A DNA stretch of 64,000 nucleotides from Paramoeba atlantica (GCA_977017575.1 CDRNVI010000071.1:124001-188000); one strand, 5' to 3'. Positions 9,848-20,483 are shown, counted from the first letter of the stretch. The notes: generated from the sequence alone by a model not told the origin. Translations and numbers: made by a program.

Positions 9848-11698
9848 TCACAGCGTTTCAGAATCCTTGCCCTTTTCTGATCCCCGTTTTCGGTTTTCCG
9901 AACCTGATTCTGCCCCAGCTCCCGTTTTCTCCACCCCCTCCTGCCCCTTCTCCCCCTCTTTCCCCCGCTCTCCAGACTCTTTATTCTCCCACACTTCAAT
10001 AAACGCCTCCCCGGCGGTACCATCGTCACGCTCCACCCCTCGTCGAATGTGAAACCGACCCCGGGCGGTGTCCCGCAGCAACCTCACGGTGGGATACCCC
10101 ACCGAGAGAAGATACGGTACCACATCTAAGGGAATCTCATCGAGTATCTCTACCGGGAGAGTACTCAGAAGATATTTAAGCGGCCACCGGGTGCCATCCT
10201 CCGGGAGTGCCTGCCGTACCGACTCCGCCACCATATCCTCCGTGATGTGAATATAAGAGGTGTGACGACGACGTACCGAGAGGCGTAACTCCTCCGGGGG
10301 CAAATTAAGCCCCCCCGTGGCCGTCGTATTCGCGGAAGACGACCCACTTGCCCCCGCCCCACTACTCCCCACCCCTTTTGCCACATAGCTCGGGTAGGCG
10401 TTCTTCACCGCCCGGCTGTAGGGGATCGTCACCTCAAACACATCCTTGTGCTTGCGTAGCCAGGCCACGATCCCCCCGTAGTACGCCGCCTCCTTGACCG
10501 CCCCCTTGGTGAGCCTTCTCGCGATCACCCCGAGCTGGACGTAGTGCCGCGGCACGGTGCATTTCAGCACCTGAAACAGCAGCGGGGTGCGACACAGTGC
10601 CGCCGGTGGGGCCCCCACCACCCCTTTCCCATCCATGACCAGAAACCCCGAGAGGTGGGCCTGGCACACCGCAATAAACTTCTCCAGCGGGAGTTTATGC
10701 GAGACCTCGGGGGGGACATTCACGTGGAAGGCCTTCCACGCCACGTGCCGGCGCCACTGCTGGTTCAGCACACTCGCGAGCGTGGCGTGGGCGAGCATGG
10801 CGTTCTCCATCGCCACGTCGGTGCGGATCCGACCGAGGTCGGGGATATCCACCCCGCGACGGAGACGCTTGATCGTGTGCCGACACCCCACCCCCGCCTT
10901 GGACTCGAGAAAGTCATTGAGGTACGGCAGGATGGCCCCCCACCGCGTCGGGATGTGTCGCTCCCGGACCTCCGCGGGGATCAGGGTGATGAGATCCGGC
11001 GCAATGGTCCAGTGCAGCGGGAGGTACCGCACAAGGAACATGGAGTGGTAGTGGAGGGTCTCCGGGGAGGCGGTGGGGCCCCCGCGGGGTCGCCCCACCC
11101 CCTCGAGCTCCTCCGCCTCCTCACTCTCGCTCACCTCCAGCTCCTTGGCGTCGGGGAGGGCGCTGACCTCCGCCTTGCGCGCCACAAGCATCCCCAGCGG
11201 GGAGAGGGTGAAGCGGGAGGGGAAGGCTTTCAGCACGGAGGCGATGCCGCCGTACTTGCGGATCTCTTTACGGTCCGAGGAGCGCAGGGAGCCGTAGAGG
11301 GTGCTGACCCCCGTGGAGGGGTGACCCTGTAGCGTGGCCTCGAGACGCTGTAGGATATCCACTGGACAGCCCTCGGGGTTGTCGAATTTTTGAGCCGGGG
11401 GGGCGCCGGGACGGGGGTCCCCGGGCTCGGGTTGCGTACCCACGACCTCGGCACCGGTGTAGTCGGCCCGGGAGACGGTTAACAGGTTTTTCACCCCCAC
11501 CGCTTTGAGGTTAAACACCTGCGGGTGGGCGCGGATAAAGTCCTTTAGACTTCCGTGGTCGGTGGCGATGGTTTCCATGACGGCGTCGGGGAGAAGGCGG
11601 GAGAGTTGAGCCAATGTCACTACGTCGTTTGGGGGGACAGCGGCGACGACGGTGGATACAACCCGTTCGCATAAGAGGTAGAGGTGTCGTCGAAACAT
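9848..11698 (-). CDS. Modular protein, probably mitochondrial RNA processing
   Basis: The frame opens at 11752, but the ATG at 11698 gives MFRRHLYLLCERVV, a plausible mitochondrial presequence, and is preferred (about 616 residues). At least four related modules of ~90-120 residues are visible. Each has a hydrophobic helix with a leucine/proline motif and ends with a phrase like KYGGIASVLKAFPSRFTL or YYGGIVAWLRKHKDVFEV. Two modules carry LPLHW-like or PRHYVQLG starts. Such winged-helix-like repeats recall large accessory proteins of kinetoplastid mitochondrial RNA-editing substrate-binding complexes, but I cannot name the family. It lies between the RRM and KREPA-like genes. The C-terminus is charged and low complexity. 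Confidence 0.5.
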   Translation of the reverse strand: MFRRHLYLLCERVVSTVVAAVPPNDVVTLAQLSRLLPDAVMETIATDHGSLKDFIRAHPQVFNLKAVGVKNLLTVSRADYTGAEVVGTQPEPGDPRPGAPPAQKFDNPEGCPVDILQRLEATLQGHPSTGVSTLYGSLRSSDRKEIRKYGGIASVLKAFPSRFTLSPLGMLVARKAEVSALPDAKELEVSESEEAEELEGVGRPRGGPTASPETLHYHSMFLVRYLPLHWTIAPDLITLIPAEVRERHIPTRWGAILPYLNDFLESKAGVGCRHTIKRLRRGVDIPDLGRIRTDVAMENAMLAHATLASVLNQQWRRHVAWKAFHVNVPPEVSHKLPLEKFIAVCQAHLSGFLVMDGKGVVGAPPAALCRTPLLFQVLKCTVPRHYVQLGVIARRLTKGAVKEAAYYGGIVAWLRKHKDVFEVTIPYSRAVKNAYPSYVAKGVGSSGAGASGSSSANTTATGGLNLPPEELRLSVRRRHTSYIHITEDMVAESVRQALPEDGTRWPLKYLLSTLPVEILDEIPLDVVPYLLSVGYPTVRLLRDTARGRFHIRRGVERDDGTAGEAFIEVWENKESGERGKEGEKGQEGVEKTGAGAESGSENRKRGSEKGKDSETL

Positions 11699-12136
11699 GA
11701 GGAAGGGGGGTGGGAAAGTACCCTGAGGATTGAGGGTGGGGTTAAAGAGCAAGAAAAAAGAGCAATTTCTAAAGAGAAAGAAAGAGAATAAAAGACAGTG
11801 AGACAGAAAAGGTACAGATATGTTTTTTTTTGCATGGATGAATAGTCAAGGAGAGTGGAAAATTCACAGAAAACAGATGATAAAATCGTTAGTTGTGTCG
11901 GTGTTTCTCAGTTTTTGTTAGAGAGAAAGTAGCAGTTAAGCAAGAATGGGTATCCGTTCGTCAAACTTTCGGTCCTAAGAGGATACATGTTGTCGTAGCC
12001 CAACAAGGCTTTCACAACTGCACCTGAAAATGCTTCCTGAAAAGAGTAGAGGTAGCCGATGTCCACAAGATTTTATATGCCAGAAAACGAAGGATTGCCC
12101 CCTACCATTTTCCTTCGCGAGTCGAATGGTGTTCGC

Positions 12137-15112
12137 TCACTGTAAATTCTTAAGCTTTAGACCTGGTAAGCGCTTGTTTGGCTTGTGTTCTGTTTGTTCC
12201 ATCGCGCACACGATTCCAAAACTGGGATGAAGAAGTACGTAGGGGTTGTAGTGTAACGCGTGGTGTTCTAGCTCATACTGGGCGTTCAAACACACCACAC
12301 CGTGTACCACCACGGGACGCTGACTCTTTACGTAGTTGCAAACCTCATCCCAAGTAGACTCCGGGCATTTGTAGTACCGCACCACGAATGTTTCCTTTGG
12401 TACAAAGTCGATGAAACACACCGATAAGCTCTTGGGCGCTTGCGGTTTCGTGGGGTCGCCCTTTGTTTTTTCTACTGGAGAACCTTCCCCGGGAACGGTT
12501 ATGGAAAACTGCACCACCTGCTGGGTGCCGACATATCCACGTTCGACTTCACTGACATGTCCCGCGAGTACAATACGGTTCACGCAGAGAGGAGAGGCGG
12601 CGACGGGGTTCACGAGCATCCGCATCCGGGCCTCCTCCTCTCCGAGATACTCCGAGTTGGAAGACGCGGCACGGAGCGCACGGTCCTGCCCGGCAGCAAA
12701 AACCCCCGCGACGTGTTCCGGACTCCGTGCGTTCTCTGTGAGCGAAGAGGGCAGAGAGGAGAGAGCGGGTAGTCCCTGTGTCGCGGAGGGGGTGGTACCG
12801 CCAGCTAGCATAGGCGAGGCGCCAGAAAAACCGTAAACATCCACTGCCCCTCCCTCCGGGAATAGCGGCATCGAGGTGGTGAAGTCCTGACCCGATAAAC
12901 CACCACCCTGTAGCTCGGAGGGCATCCCACCGAACGCACGTAGCACATCCGGGTGAACCGCTTTTAAGTGTTTCACCAGCGCGGTCTCGAGGCGGAATGT
13001 TTTTCCACACGCACAACACGTGGAGCGGGTCTCGGTGGTGGGCACGCCCGTGACTCCAGAAAAAGGAGAATCCGGCGGAATCGCTCTCTTTGCAATCTCC
13101 TCCGCCTCTCCTTCCAACGGGATCGGTTCTGCCGCACTCCCTCCCTTTTTCCACAAACTACTCACCGCGGAGCTCTTCGCATCCACCTCCGCGAACTGGG
13201 ACTTGCAATTCACCACCGTCCCGGAGGTATACGGGTTAAACGAGATCTGATTCCCCAACGTGTCACCTGACAAGATCCCCCCACTAATCCCCGTGGCGGC
13301 AAGATTCCGCAGTGACCCCGGGGCATACACCATCCCCGCAACCCCTTTCCCCGTCTCCGTACCCCCCACCGCCCCCTCACCCCCGGAGCCGAACTCACCC
13401 CCCACCCCCCCACCCGTCATTGACGTCCCCGACGGTGACGGGTTCACCATCGGGTTCATCATAAACGGGGCGGAGGGGGATGCTGTTGTTGTTGTTGTTG
13501 TTGCTGTTGTTGTTGTCGTAGCCACTCTCCCCATCCCCCTCCCCCTTCCCTCCCCTTGCAACACCCTCCCCATCCCCTCCACGCTGCCGAGGGTGGGGTT
13601 ACGCCCGAGGGCCTCTGTGGAGGCAGCGGCGTGGGGGGAGAGGACCCCGATGTTGGGGGGGGCAAAGGGACTGGGGCCCCCGCCGGGGACCCCCGGGGGG
13701 GAGAGGGGGGGGTAGTCGTCCAGGGAGGGCGTAGGGGTAGTAGTCGTAGGGGGAGTACTACTACTACTACTACTAGAGTAAGTGGAGGGAGCAGACGTAG
13801 TAGAGGGCAGGATAGCGGAGAGACCTGAGGGGGAGGCGGTGAAGGGGGAGGTCTCTAAGGCAGGGGTAGGGGTAGGGGTAGGGGTAGTGGTGGTGGGGTA
13901 GGGGGATGGAGGTGAGTTGAACGGAACGAAGGGGGAAGACAATGGAGCGGAAGGGAAGATTCCGAATGGAGAGGGGGAGGAGGGGGAGGGGGTGGTGTTG
14001 GTACCGGGGGTGTTGACTCCGGTAGAGGGTGATGGGGGGGAGGAGCGGGGGAAGGGGTCAGGAGGGATGGAGGAGGGCGTGGGGAAGGCAGAAGGGGGTG
14101 GGGTAAAGGGGGAGGAGGGGGGAGTGGGGGTGGTGAAGGGGTTCGTGGGGCTTGAGGAGGGTGGAAACGGGGAGGCGGGGGGAGAGGTTGTGGGGGAGGA
14201 GAAGGGAGAGGGAGACATGGGGGAGGTCCCCGGTATGGAGGGGGTACTTGGGACAGTGCCCGGTGGTAGGTTGCCTCCATGCATGGCTCTCCCTGTTTGT
14301 GGGAAATGCCCTGTCGTATTCTGTCCGGTGGTACTACCTGCGGTAAAAGGGTTTTGTGCGGAGATAAACGGATTTTCCTGACCCGGGAGGGGAGCACCTC
14401 CGAAGGGAGAGGGTAGCCCTGTGGCATTAGGAAGCATCCCAGGGCTACCTGATGCGGCTTGGGAAATTCCTGCAGGGCTACCTCCGACGGGAGCAGCTCC
14501 CCCATGCTCCACTACCATATGGTTTTTTAGTGCCACAGCAAAACGAAACGTTCGTCCACAGTGAGGACACTGGTTATTGTCCGGGGTTCCCGAGGGGGGG
14601 AAAGACGTTGATCCAAAGGGAAAGGCAGTACCCGAGCTGCCGGGTACTGTGGAGGCCGGAACTGTCTGTGCGTGCTCAGTTGTAGCTGAGGAGGTTGCTC
14701 TGAAGTATGAAGGACCAGAGTCGCTTTTTTCTTGGGAGAGATGGGGGTAAAGCCTGCGATGGGGATGTCCGGATGGGGGATAGGCAACCTCTGGAGTGAG
14801 AGGAGTTTGATGCTTTTTGTGCGCTTCCTCCAGCAACTCTTTGGCATAGTCAGAAGTATTGGCGCGGAAAGAGGTAACGTATGCACTAGTAGACGAAAAG
14901 CTTATCCATCGACGAGGGTGAACAAAAAACGAAAACGTGGTGCGCTGCACCCTGTGTGTCTGAACTCGAAAACCAAATTTTGTGGGTGAAACACTATAGC
15001 AAGGAAGATAAAGGGTGCAGGACAAGCTACAAAAGTTCCTCGCGTTCGAAGGTGAACACCCTTGTATGAGACAAAGCCTACTAGAAGTGGCATGACTCAT
15101 TGTGAGCGGCAC
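12137..15112 (-). CDS. KREPA-like RNA-editing protein (two C2H2 fingers, OB fold)
   Basis: The 991-residue protein has a basic, serine-rich N-terminus typical of mitochondrial import. A C2H2 finger lies near residue 185 (CPHCGRTFRF...H4H) and a second near residue 695 (CCACGKTFRL...H4H). The C-terminus from about residue 850 (VNRIVLAGHVSEVERGYVG ... VVVHGVVCLN) reads as an SSB-type OB fold. This order is that of KREPA1-3 of the kinetoplastid editosome, which scaffold the complex and bind RNA. Between the fingers lies an unusually long (~400 residues) Pro/Ser/Thr/Gly-rich region with CT, CCC and GTT repeats. Starts at 15112 or 15100 are both possible. I cannot say which KREPA member it is. Confidence 0.75.
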   Translation of the reverse strand: MPLTMSHATSSRLCLIQGCSPSNARNFCSLSCTLYLPCYSVSPTKFGFRVQTHRVQRTTFSFFVHPRRWISFSSTSAYVTSFRANTSDYAKELLEEAHKKHQTPLTPEVAYPPSGHPHRRLYPHLSQEKSDSGPSYFRATSSATTEHAQTVPASTVPGSSGTAFPFGSTSFPPSGTPDNNQCPHCGRTFRFAVALKNHMVVEHGGAAPVGGSPAGISQAASGSPGMLPNATGLPSPFGGAPLPGQENPFISAQNPFTAGSTTGQNTTGHFPQTGRAMHGGNLPPGTVPSTPSIPGTSPMSPSPFSSPTTSPPASPFPPSSSPTNPFTTPTPPSSPFTPPPSAFPTPSSIPPDPFPRSSPPSPSTGVNTPGTNTTPSPSSPSPFGIFPSAPLSSPFVPFNSPPSPYPTTTTPTPTPTPALETSPFTASPSGLSAILPSTTSAPSTYSSSSSSSTPPTTTTPTPSLDDYPPLSPPGVPGGGPSPFAPPNIGVLSPHAAASTEALGRNPTLGSVEGMGRVLQGEGRGRGMGRVATTTTTATTTTTTASPSAPFMMNPMVNPSPSGTSMTGGGVGGEFGSGGEGAVGGTETGKGVAGMVYAPGSLRNLAATGISGGILSGDTLGNQISFNPYTSGTVVNCKSQFAEVDAKSSAVSSLWKKGGSAAEPIPLEGEAEEIAKRAIPPDSPFSGVTGVPTTETRSTCCACGKTFRLETALVKHLKAVHPDVLRAFGGMPSELQGGGLSGQDFTTSMPLFPEGGAVDVYGFSGASPMLAGGTTPSATQGLPALSSLPSSLTENARSPEHVAGVFAAGQDRALRAASSNSEYLGEEEARMRMLVNPVAASPLCVNRIVLAGHVSEVERGYVGTQQVVQFSITVPGEGSPVEKTKGDPTKPQAPKSLSVCFIDFVPKETFVVRYYKCPESTWDEVCNYVKSQRPVVVHGVVCLNAQYELEHHALHYNPYVLLHPSFGIVCAMEQTEHKPNKRLPGLKLKNLQ

Positions 15113-15351
15113 GATTCAGTTCAAGCACAAAGACGATGCGATGAAATACGAACAAACTGTCAACCTCTGGGAACCATCTATTTTTGTGTTGTATGAATAA
15201 CAGACATAAAATTGTTTTAAGGAATCTTTTTTTCAGTGTTTGAGGAAATTTATAAAATAAATGACCCAAATTCATGACCAACCACCCTCACCCAGCCCAG
15301 CGACCCCCACCCGCTCAAACACCCCCTCCCCCCTCCAACCACCCTCCCGAA

Positions 15352-15436
15352 CCAAATCTCTGTTACTGGGGGTCAGCCCAAAAATGGTCAAATCTCTGTT
15401 ACTGGGGGGGTCTATTACTGGGGGGGTATACGGTAA
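15352..15436. repeat. CTCTGTTACTGGGGG direct repeats, element end
   Basis: The motif AAATCTCTGTTACTGGGGG occurs twice, followed by TACTGGGGGGGTATACGGTA. The same arrangement is seen at 53317-53373 and inside the TIR element 60447-60785, so this is the right part of that family. Confidence 0.65.
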
Positions 15437-15445
15437 TAATAATTA

Positions 15446-16282
15446 GGCTCTTCGTTAAACGCGGTGGTTGTTTTCAACTTAGAAGTCACTCATGCTGCGC
15501 GCTTCGCGTTGAAAACTACCACCGCGTTTAACGAAGAGCCTAAAAAAGAAAAATTGGCCGGGGACTCTGAAGAAAACGGAAGGATTTGAGCCAAAAATAA
15601 ACAATTTTTAGGTAAAAATGGAGTGATTTTTGTGTATTTTTGCCCTTAGAGCACTAAATTCGACTTTTGCGTGTGGGAAAACACTCGTAGGCATGTATTC
15701 GAGGCTACAGAACGTATTGGGTAGAGAATGCGACTCCAACAACACCATTCTTCCGACCCAAAAAGACCCCTTTGGGTCCGAAAATTACTTTTTCGCTTTT
15801 TTTCGTCAAAAATGGGTCATTTTGGGAGGCGTACCACGGTTTCATGAAGCGACATCTCGCGAAAACAATGGCGCAGAATGCTAGAATAGGTCACAAACTA
15901 TCAAAATACAATAGAGGAAACAATTTTGGAAAAATATTTTTTTTACCATTTTTTTCGTCAAGTTGAAATTTTTTTCAAAAAAAAAATCCGAAAAAATCCG
16001 AACTTGACGGACCCGTCCTGCACATACGAGGGGGGGTCACCCCCGAGTAGGGGGGTGGAAAATGTGCGCCAAGATCCCGGCTACCACTTCTGCGCTTTTA
16101 TTTTGAAAAATAATTTTTTCAAAAAAGTTTCGTGCAGTATGCCCCCCACTGGACCCTCAAGGGTCCGAATTTTTTTGAAAATTTTTGGACCACCGAAGCC
16201 CCTTTTATATATTTTTCTTCTATTATATTACTGTGTTCCTCTTTATATTTTCACTGTTTTTGTTCACATTTTTTTCAATTTT
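15446..16282 (+). mobile_element. R1 repeat unit 1 with foldback end
   Basis: R1 starts with a ~100-bp near-perfect foldback (15446-15545), whose arms begin GGCTCTTCGTTAAACGCGGT and meet around a GC-rich loop. A ~740-bp body follows with no convincing gene, including AAAAATCCGAACTTGACGG, a C/G-rich stretch and TTTGGACCACC. This unit runs directly into the foldback of the next one at 16283, so the two units are head-to-tail. The family recurs in both orientations across the window. Confidence 0.8.
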
Positions 16283-17165
16283 AGGCTCTTCGTTAAACGC
16301 GGTGGTTGCTTTCAACTTAGAAGTCACTCATGCTGCGCGCTTCGCGTTGAAAACTACCGCCGCGTTTAACGAAGAGCCTAAAAAAGAAAATTTAGCCTGG
16401 AAAACGGAACGATTATAGCCAAAAATAGCCGAATTTCGGGTAAAAATGGGGTGATTTTCGCGTATTTTTGCTCTCAGAGCACTAAATCCGACATTTGCGC
16501 GTGGGAAATCACTCGTAGGCATGAATAGAAGCCTACCGAACGTATTGTGTAGAGAATGCGACTCCAACCATACCATTCTTTCGACACAAAAATGCCCCTT
16601 TAGGTCCGAAAAATACGTTTTCACCTTTTTTCGTCAAAAATGGGTCATTTTGAGGGGCGCACCACGGTTTGAAGAAGTGATACCTTGCGAAAACAACTGC
16701 GGAGAAAGCTAGTGTAGGTCCCAAACTATCAAAATACAATAGGGGAAACGATTTTGGAAAAATATTTTTTTTGCCATTTTTTTCGCCAAGTTGAAATCTT
16801 TTTAAAATTTTTTTTTCCGAAAAAATCCGAACTTGGAGGACCCGTCCTGCGGAAACGCGGGGGGGTCACCCCCGAGTAGGGGGGTGGAAAATGCGCGCCA
16901 AGACCCCGGCTACCCTTTCTGCGGTTTTTTTTCGAAAACTAATTTTTTCGAAAAAATTTGCTCGACCATGACCCCCCCCCTGGACCCCCCCCATGGACCC
17001 CCCATTTTTTTCAACTTTTTTTTCAGTTTTGGACCACCGGAGCCCCCTTTTATATTTTTTTCTTCTATTATAGTACTGTGTTCCTCTTTATATTTTCACT
17101 GATTTTGTTCACTTTTTTTTCAATAATCGAGTGTAGAGCGGTAGTTTTACAACCACCGCAATTTT
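16283..17165 (+). mobile_element. R1 repeat unit 2, complete
   Basis: This unit has the foldback at 16283-16384, the same body, and the usual tail. The tail is AATAATCGAG.GTAGAGCGGTAG followed by TTTTACAACCACCGCAA near 17125-17165. The tail is itself a short palindrome around GCGGT(G/A)GTT. R1 has no protein of its own and is presumably moved by another element. Confidence 0.8.
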
Positions 17166-17462
17166 ATTATAATATAATAGAAGAAAAATATATACCGTGA
17201 CCCCCCTTAGTTATCTGTCATTTTTGGTTCAAAATCGGGTTTTTTTTTGATAAGTAGTATAGGTTTTTCGATTCGAGACGATTGGGTCGAAAAACAGTCC
17301 CATATCAAATATTTCGAAAATCGAACAAAATACAAGACCTGTAGGGGGGGGGGTAAATGAAGCTGGACAGGGGTGTATGGACGGTACGAACGCAAAATTA
17401 TGCGCCGATCACTTGTGCTCGAGCAAACGATCTTATAAAGAATAATATGCCCATGTTTCACA

Positions 17463-17764
17463 GAGGCGGCATGGGAAACTTATATGACACACGAAAATTA
17501 CAAGTGGCCTGGAGGAGCTTGTACGGACATTGAATGATGGGAGAAAGTAGGGCGCTACGATTTTCCGGAAGTCTACCCTCTGGCGCAACATTATCTGTTT
17601 GTCCCGCCGGTTGTCACATATTGTGATTCTCTGCTTTCAATGATGACACACATGTATAATTCTAGGCAAGCGTCCATGACTCCCGGAAACGTTTCAATGC
17701 AAATGCTTCTTCACGCCAACAGCAAGTCTGTCGCGGAACTCATGGATATGACATCCGTTCTTTA
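17463..17764 (+). mobile_element. hAT transposase C-terminal remnant
   Basis: The plus strand reads WEKVGRYDFPEVYPLAQHY then LFVPPVVTYCDSLLSMM and MTPGNVSMQMLLHANSKS, ending in a stop. This follows the hAT C-terminal dimerisation domain (tryptophan, FP.L..LA, P..S.., then a helix ending in an N). One stop precedes the tryptophan. The rest of the element is not recognisable. Confidence 0.55.
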
Positions 17765-17765
17765 G

Positions 17766-18105
17766 CAATTTTTAGTATTAAGCAGCCAGGTATCAGCAAC
17801 CCTGTATAGTATTTTTAGAGCACACATCCACAGCTCTGTTTATAAAATAATAGTATTAAAATCTCTGTTTGTTTCTATCCTCTCATCGTATCTAAGGGTT
17901 TCTGTCGTTTGCCGTGGTGTCGCGAACATGCAATGTTTATCAGTTTTAGTAGTAAGTGACCAGGGATTAGCAACCCTGTAAAACATTTTTAGAGCACACA
18001 TCCACAGCTCTGTTTTCTTAATTATCCTCCCATCTTATCTAAGGGTTTCTGTGGTTTACCCTAGTGTCGCGAGCATGTAATATACAGGATCGAGGGCTAG
18101 TGATT
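17766..18105. repeat. ~174-bp tandem duplication
   Basis: Two copies of a segment containing AGCAACCCTGTA, TTTAGAGCACACATCCACAG and TCTAAGGGTTTCTGT lie side by side, offset by about 174 bases (first copy from 17766, second from about 17936). They differ at scattered positions. No coding function is apparent. Confidence 0.75.
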
Positions 18106-18589
18106 AAATGTGTATACAATATGTGTATAAACTTATGCATTACATGTACATGTAAATATAATCTAAAATATATTTAAGTTAGTATGTATTATATTTTATT
18201 ACATTCCGTTACCATGATATTCTAGTAGCAGTAGTAAGAGATCCTTGTTCTCACCCCTTCTCTTCACCCCTTGTCACCGTGCCGTACCATCAACCCTTGA
18301 TATCACTCCTGTCAGCACCATCCTTAGTACTGGTTCATGAAGTGGTTCATTGGTTCATGAACCACCAAGGTATGACTCTTCCAACTCTTGTTGGATAGTG
18401 CTATTCTTTACGACGAGGATGTCCTATCATACGAGGGTTGAAAACTATGAAAGACAAAACATGACAAAACCCGCATATTACTCATTGAAGTGGCGAAGAA
18501 AAGTACTGTCAAAAATAGTGAAGAGCATACTTGGTCTCCATTGTGCGCTGCGGAATATTTTTGCGCTGAAAAAATGAAAATTTTGCAAA

Positions 18590-18960
18590 ACAAAAAATTC
18601 AAAAAAAAATCCCCAGAAGGGATAGCCGAGGTCTTAGCGCGCATTTTCCACCACCCTACCTTGGGTTGACCCCCTCTGGTATCCGCAGGGCGAGTAGGCC
18701 AAGTTCGATTTTTTGCGGAAAACGTTCTTAAAAAAACGTTTTTTGGAAATACAGGTAGTTTCGCCTATTGTACTTTAAGAGTTTGGGACCTATACTAGCT
18801 TTCTACACCTTTGTTTTCACAAGATACCCCTTCTTAGAACCGTGGAATGCTTCCTAAAATGACGCCCTAAAACATAGGTGTTCTAGAAAAACCAGGCAAA
18901 ACTTGGCAAAACCCGGCAAAACTTGACAGTTTTCAACCCTCTAAGTGTCCCATTTACAAT
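18590..18960 (-). repeat. Diverged R1-related segment
   Basis: Phrases such as CCACCCTACCTTGG with a following C/G-rich stretch, AAAAACGTTTTTTGGAAA and TTTAAGAGTTTGGGACCT resemble the R1 body but with many differences. No foldback end or tail is present. Confidence 0.4.
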
Positions 18961-18997
18961 TTGTTTTGTATGGCAAATAATTATCCTGAAATAAAAG

Positions 18998-20259
18998 CTA
19001 TACTTCACATATGCTTGTGCGATCGATCACCACCGTATGCAGAGTTTTAGGGAGAAGCGTCTTGTCAAGTACTCCGTGCAACTGAATGTTATTTTCCAAA
19101 CATAGTCTTTGCATGTGTGTAGGTAAGTTGTCAAAACGTACTTCGCCTTCGAAAGTATTGTCACTACAGTAAAGCATTTCTAACGACTGAGGTAGTCTCT
19201 GTAGATTAAGAGATCCAGTAAACATGTTCTGCCCCAGATGTTATGATCATACGCTCGTGGCGCAGAGATACGTCTCTCTGTGTGACGGCCGATACCATCG
19301 GCGCATGACCCGCATACGACGGGTGTCACACAGAGAGTGGAGTGCGAGGTAGGAGACGAGACGCCCATCGGTCATGCTACAGCACGTATAGCCATGGTTC
19401 ATGCTGCAACACGGTCAAGCCGTGGGTTCATGCTGTCAGATGGTCTATCGTGGATCATGATGCATCATGGGGAGGTCCGTTACCGCCGCACTCGCTACAG
19501 CATGTAGGGAGAGAGGGGTGCAAGTTCGCATCCCCTATACACGCATACAACGTGTCCTCCCGCTGTAGCACGCCCAGTGGTCCTCAAGGGAGGCCACCAT
19601 GGCGCATAGCTCCCGGGAGAAGAAAGCACGAGAAGGAGAGAGCCGGGGAGGGAAGATAGATATATGAGATTTCTCATACACGACGGTAAACAGGTCAAAT
19701 TTATGTTTCCTGAAAATTTGTTGTCATTAAGACTCAGATGTTGTAGACTCGCAGGAAGATGTGCTAGATCTACATTCCCTTCAAAACAATTCGCAGAACA
19801 ATAGAGTATCCTTAGCATGTGGGGCAAATGCTGCAGATCCAAATTACCCATAAATTCGTTCCTCCCGATTTCTATTTCACGCAAAGGTGTGGGCAAAATA
19901 CCTGTGGAGAATGGCCCTGTAAGTTTATTAACGTAAAAATTGCACGCGTATACGGTTTGTGGTAATGAATCCCACTGCGGTGTCCCTGTAAGTGCCATCA
20001 TATACCAATTGAGTCCCGTCACGTGTAAGTGATCGGCGCACGTTACTCCTGCCCACCTACAAGCTGGTGTGGATGTATTCCATGTGTGATGCGGATTTTT
20101 AATGTCCACAATGAATTGGACAAGCTCATATTCCTGAGGCAATTTCGCTCCTCGTACTTTTCCCGCCCGACTACGATACTGTGCGGCATCTGTATCATCA
20201 GCTGCGGTGTATGAACATAACAAGGTCGTGGATTTCAACGTGAAAATGCGTGAACTCAT
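18998..20259 (-). pseudogene. LRR protein gene split by an R3 insertion (LRR-1)
   Basis: The 5' part (20259-19656) encodes an N-terminal cap with LPQEYELVQFIVDIKNP and TPACRWAGVTC, then LRRs of the form LP..L..L.L..N.F.G..DL. The 3' part (19228-18998) resumes with NMFTGSLNLQRLPQSLEML and ends in a stop after two more repeats. An R3 element (19229-19655) sits between the halves, in the middle of a repeat. The start at 20259 (MSSRIF) is chosen because LRR-4 and LRR-5 start a similar distance before PQEY; the frame opens at 20346. No membrane segment is seen. The family is a multigene set here; its role is unknown. Confidence 0.75.
19229..19655 (+). mobile_element. R3 repeat, copy A (inserted in LRR-1)
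   Basis: The segment begins GTTATGATCATACGCTCGTG and matches copy B almost base for base until GAGAGCCGGGGAGGGAAGA, where this copy stops short. It is therefore truncated by ~180 bases. A B-box-like GCAAGTTCGCATCCCC lies near 19530. AGAT occurs at both junctions as a possible short target duplication. Confidence 0.75.
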
Positions 20260-20483
20260 CTGGTTCTCAAAGGAACATACAAAAGAAAACATTAAACGAT
20301 GAGGGAAGTAAATGTTTTCAAAATAAGTATTGAAGACTTGTAACAAATAAGCGTCACGAAATCAGATATCACTAAACGAAATTATGGTGTAGCGGTGTGA
20401 AAGATTTTTTTTTATGTAAAGTCCTGTTTTGGGCCCGAAAATGCAAAAAAAGGGTCTTTATTTTTTTATATCGGGCTTTACTT

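Noticed and set aside
10544-11332. 262-residue frame opposite the modular gene, and similar frames opposite the KREPA-like, RRM and DUF4116 genes
   Set aside because: High GC keeps antisense frames open. Only the minus-strand products show domains.
14722-15093. Alternative small genes at the KREPA-like N-terminus
   Set aside because: They are out-of-frame shadows of the presequence region of the 991-residue protein.
15926-17200. Frames ending in Phe/Tyr-rich peptides near R1 tails (also at 21384, 35489, 53827, 61621)
   Set aside because: The same peptide recurs because R1 recurs. Frames differ in length and start between copies.
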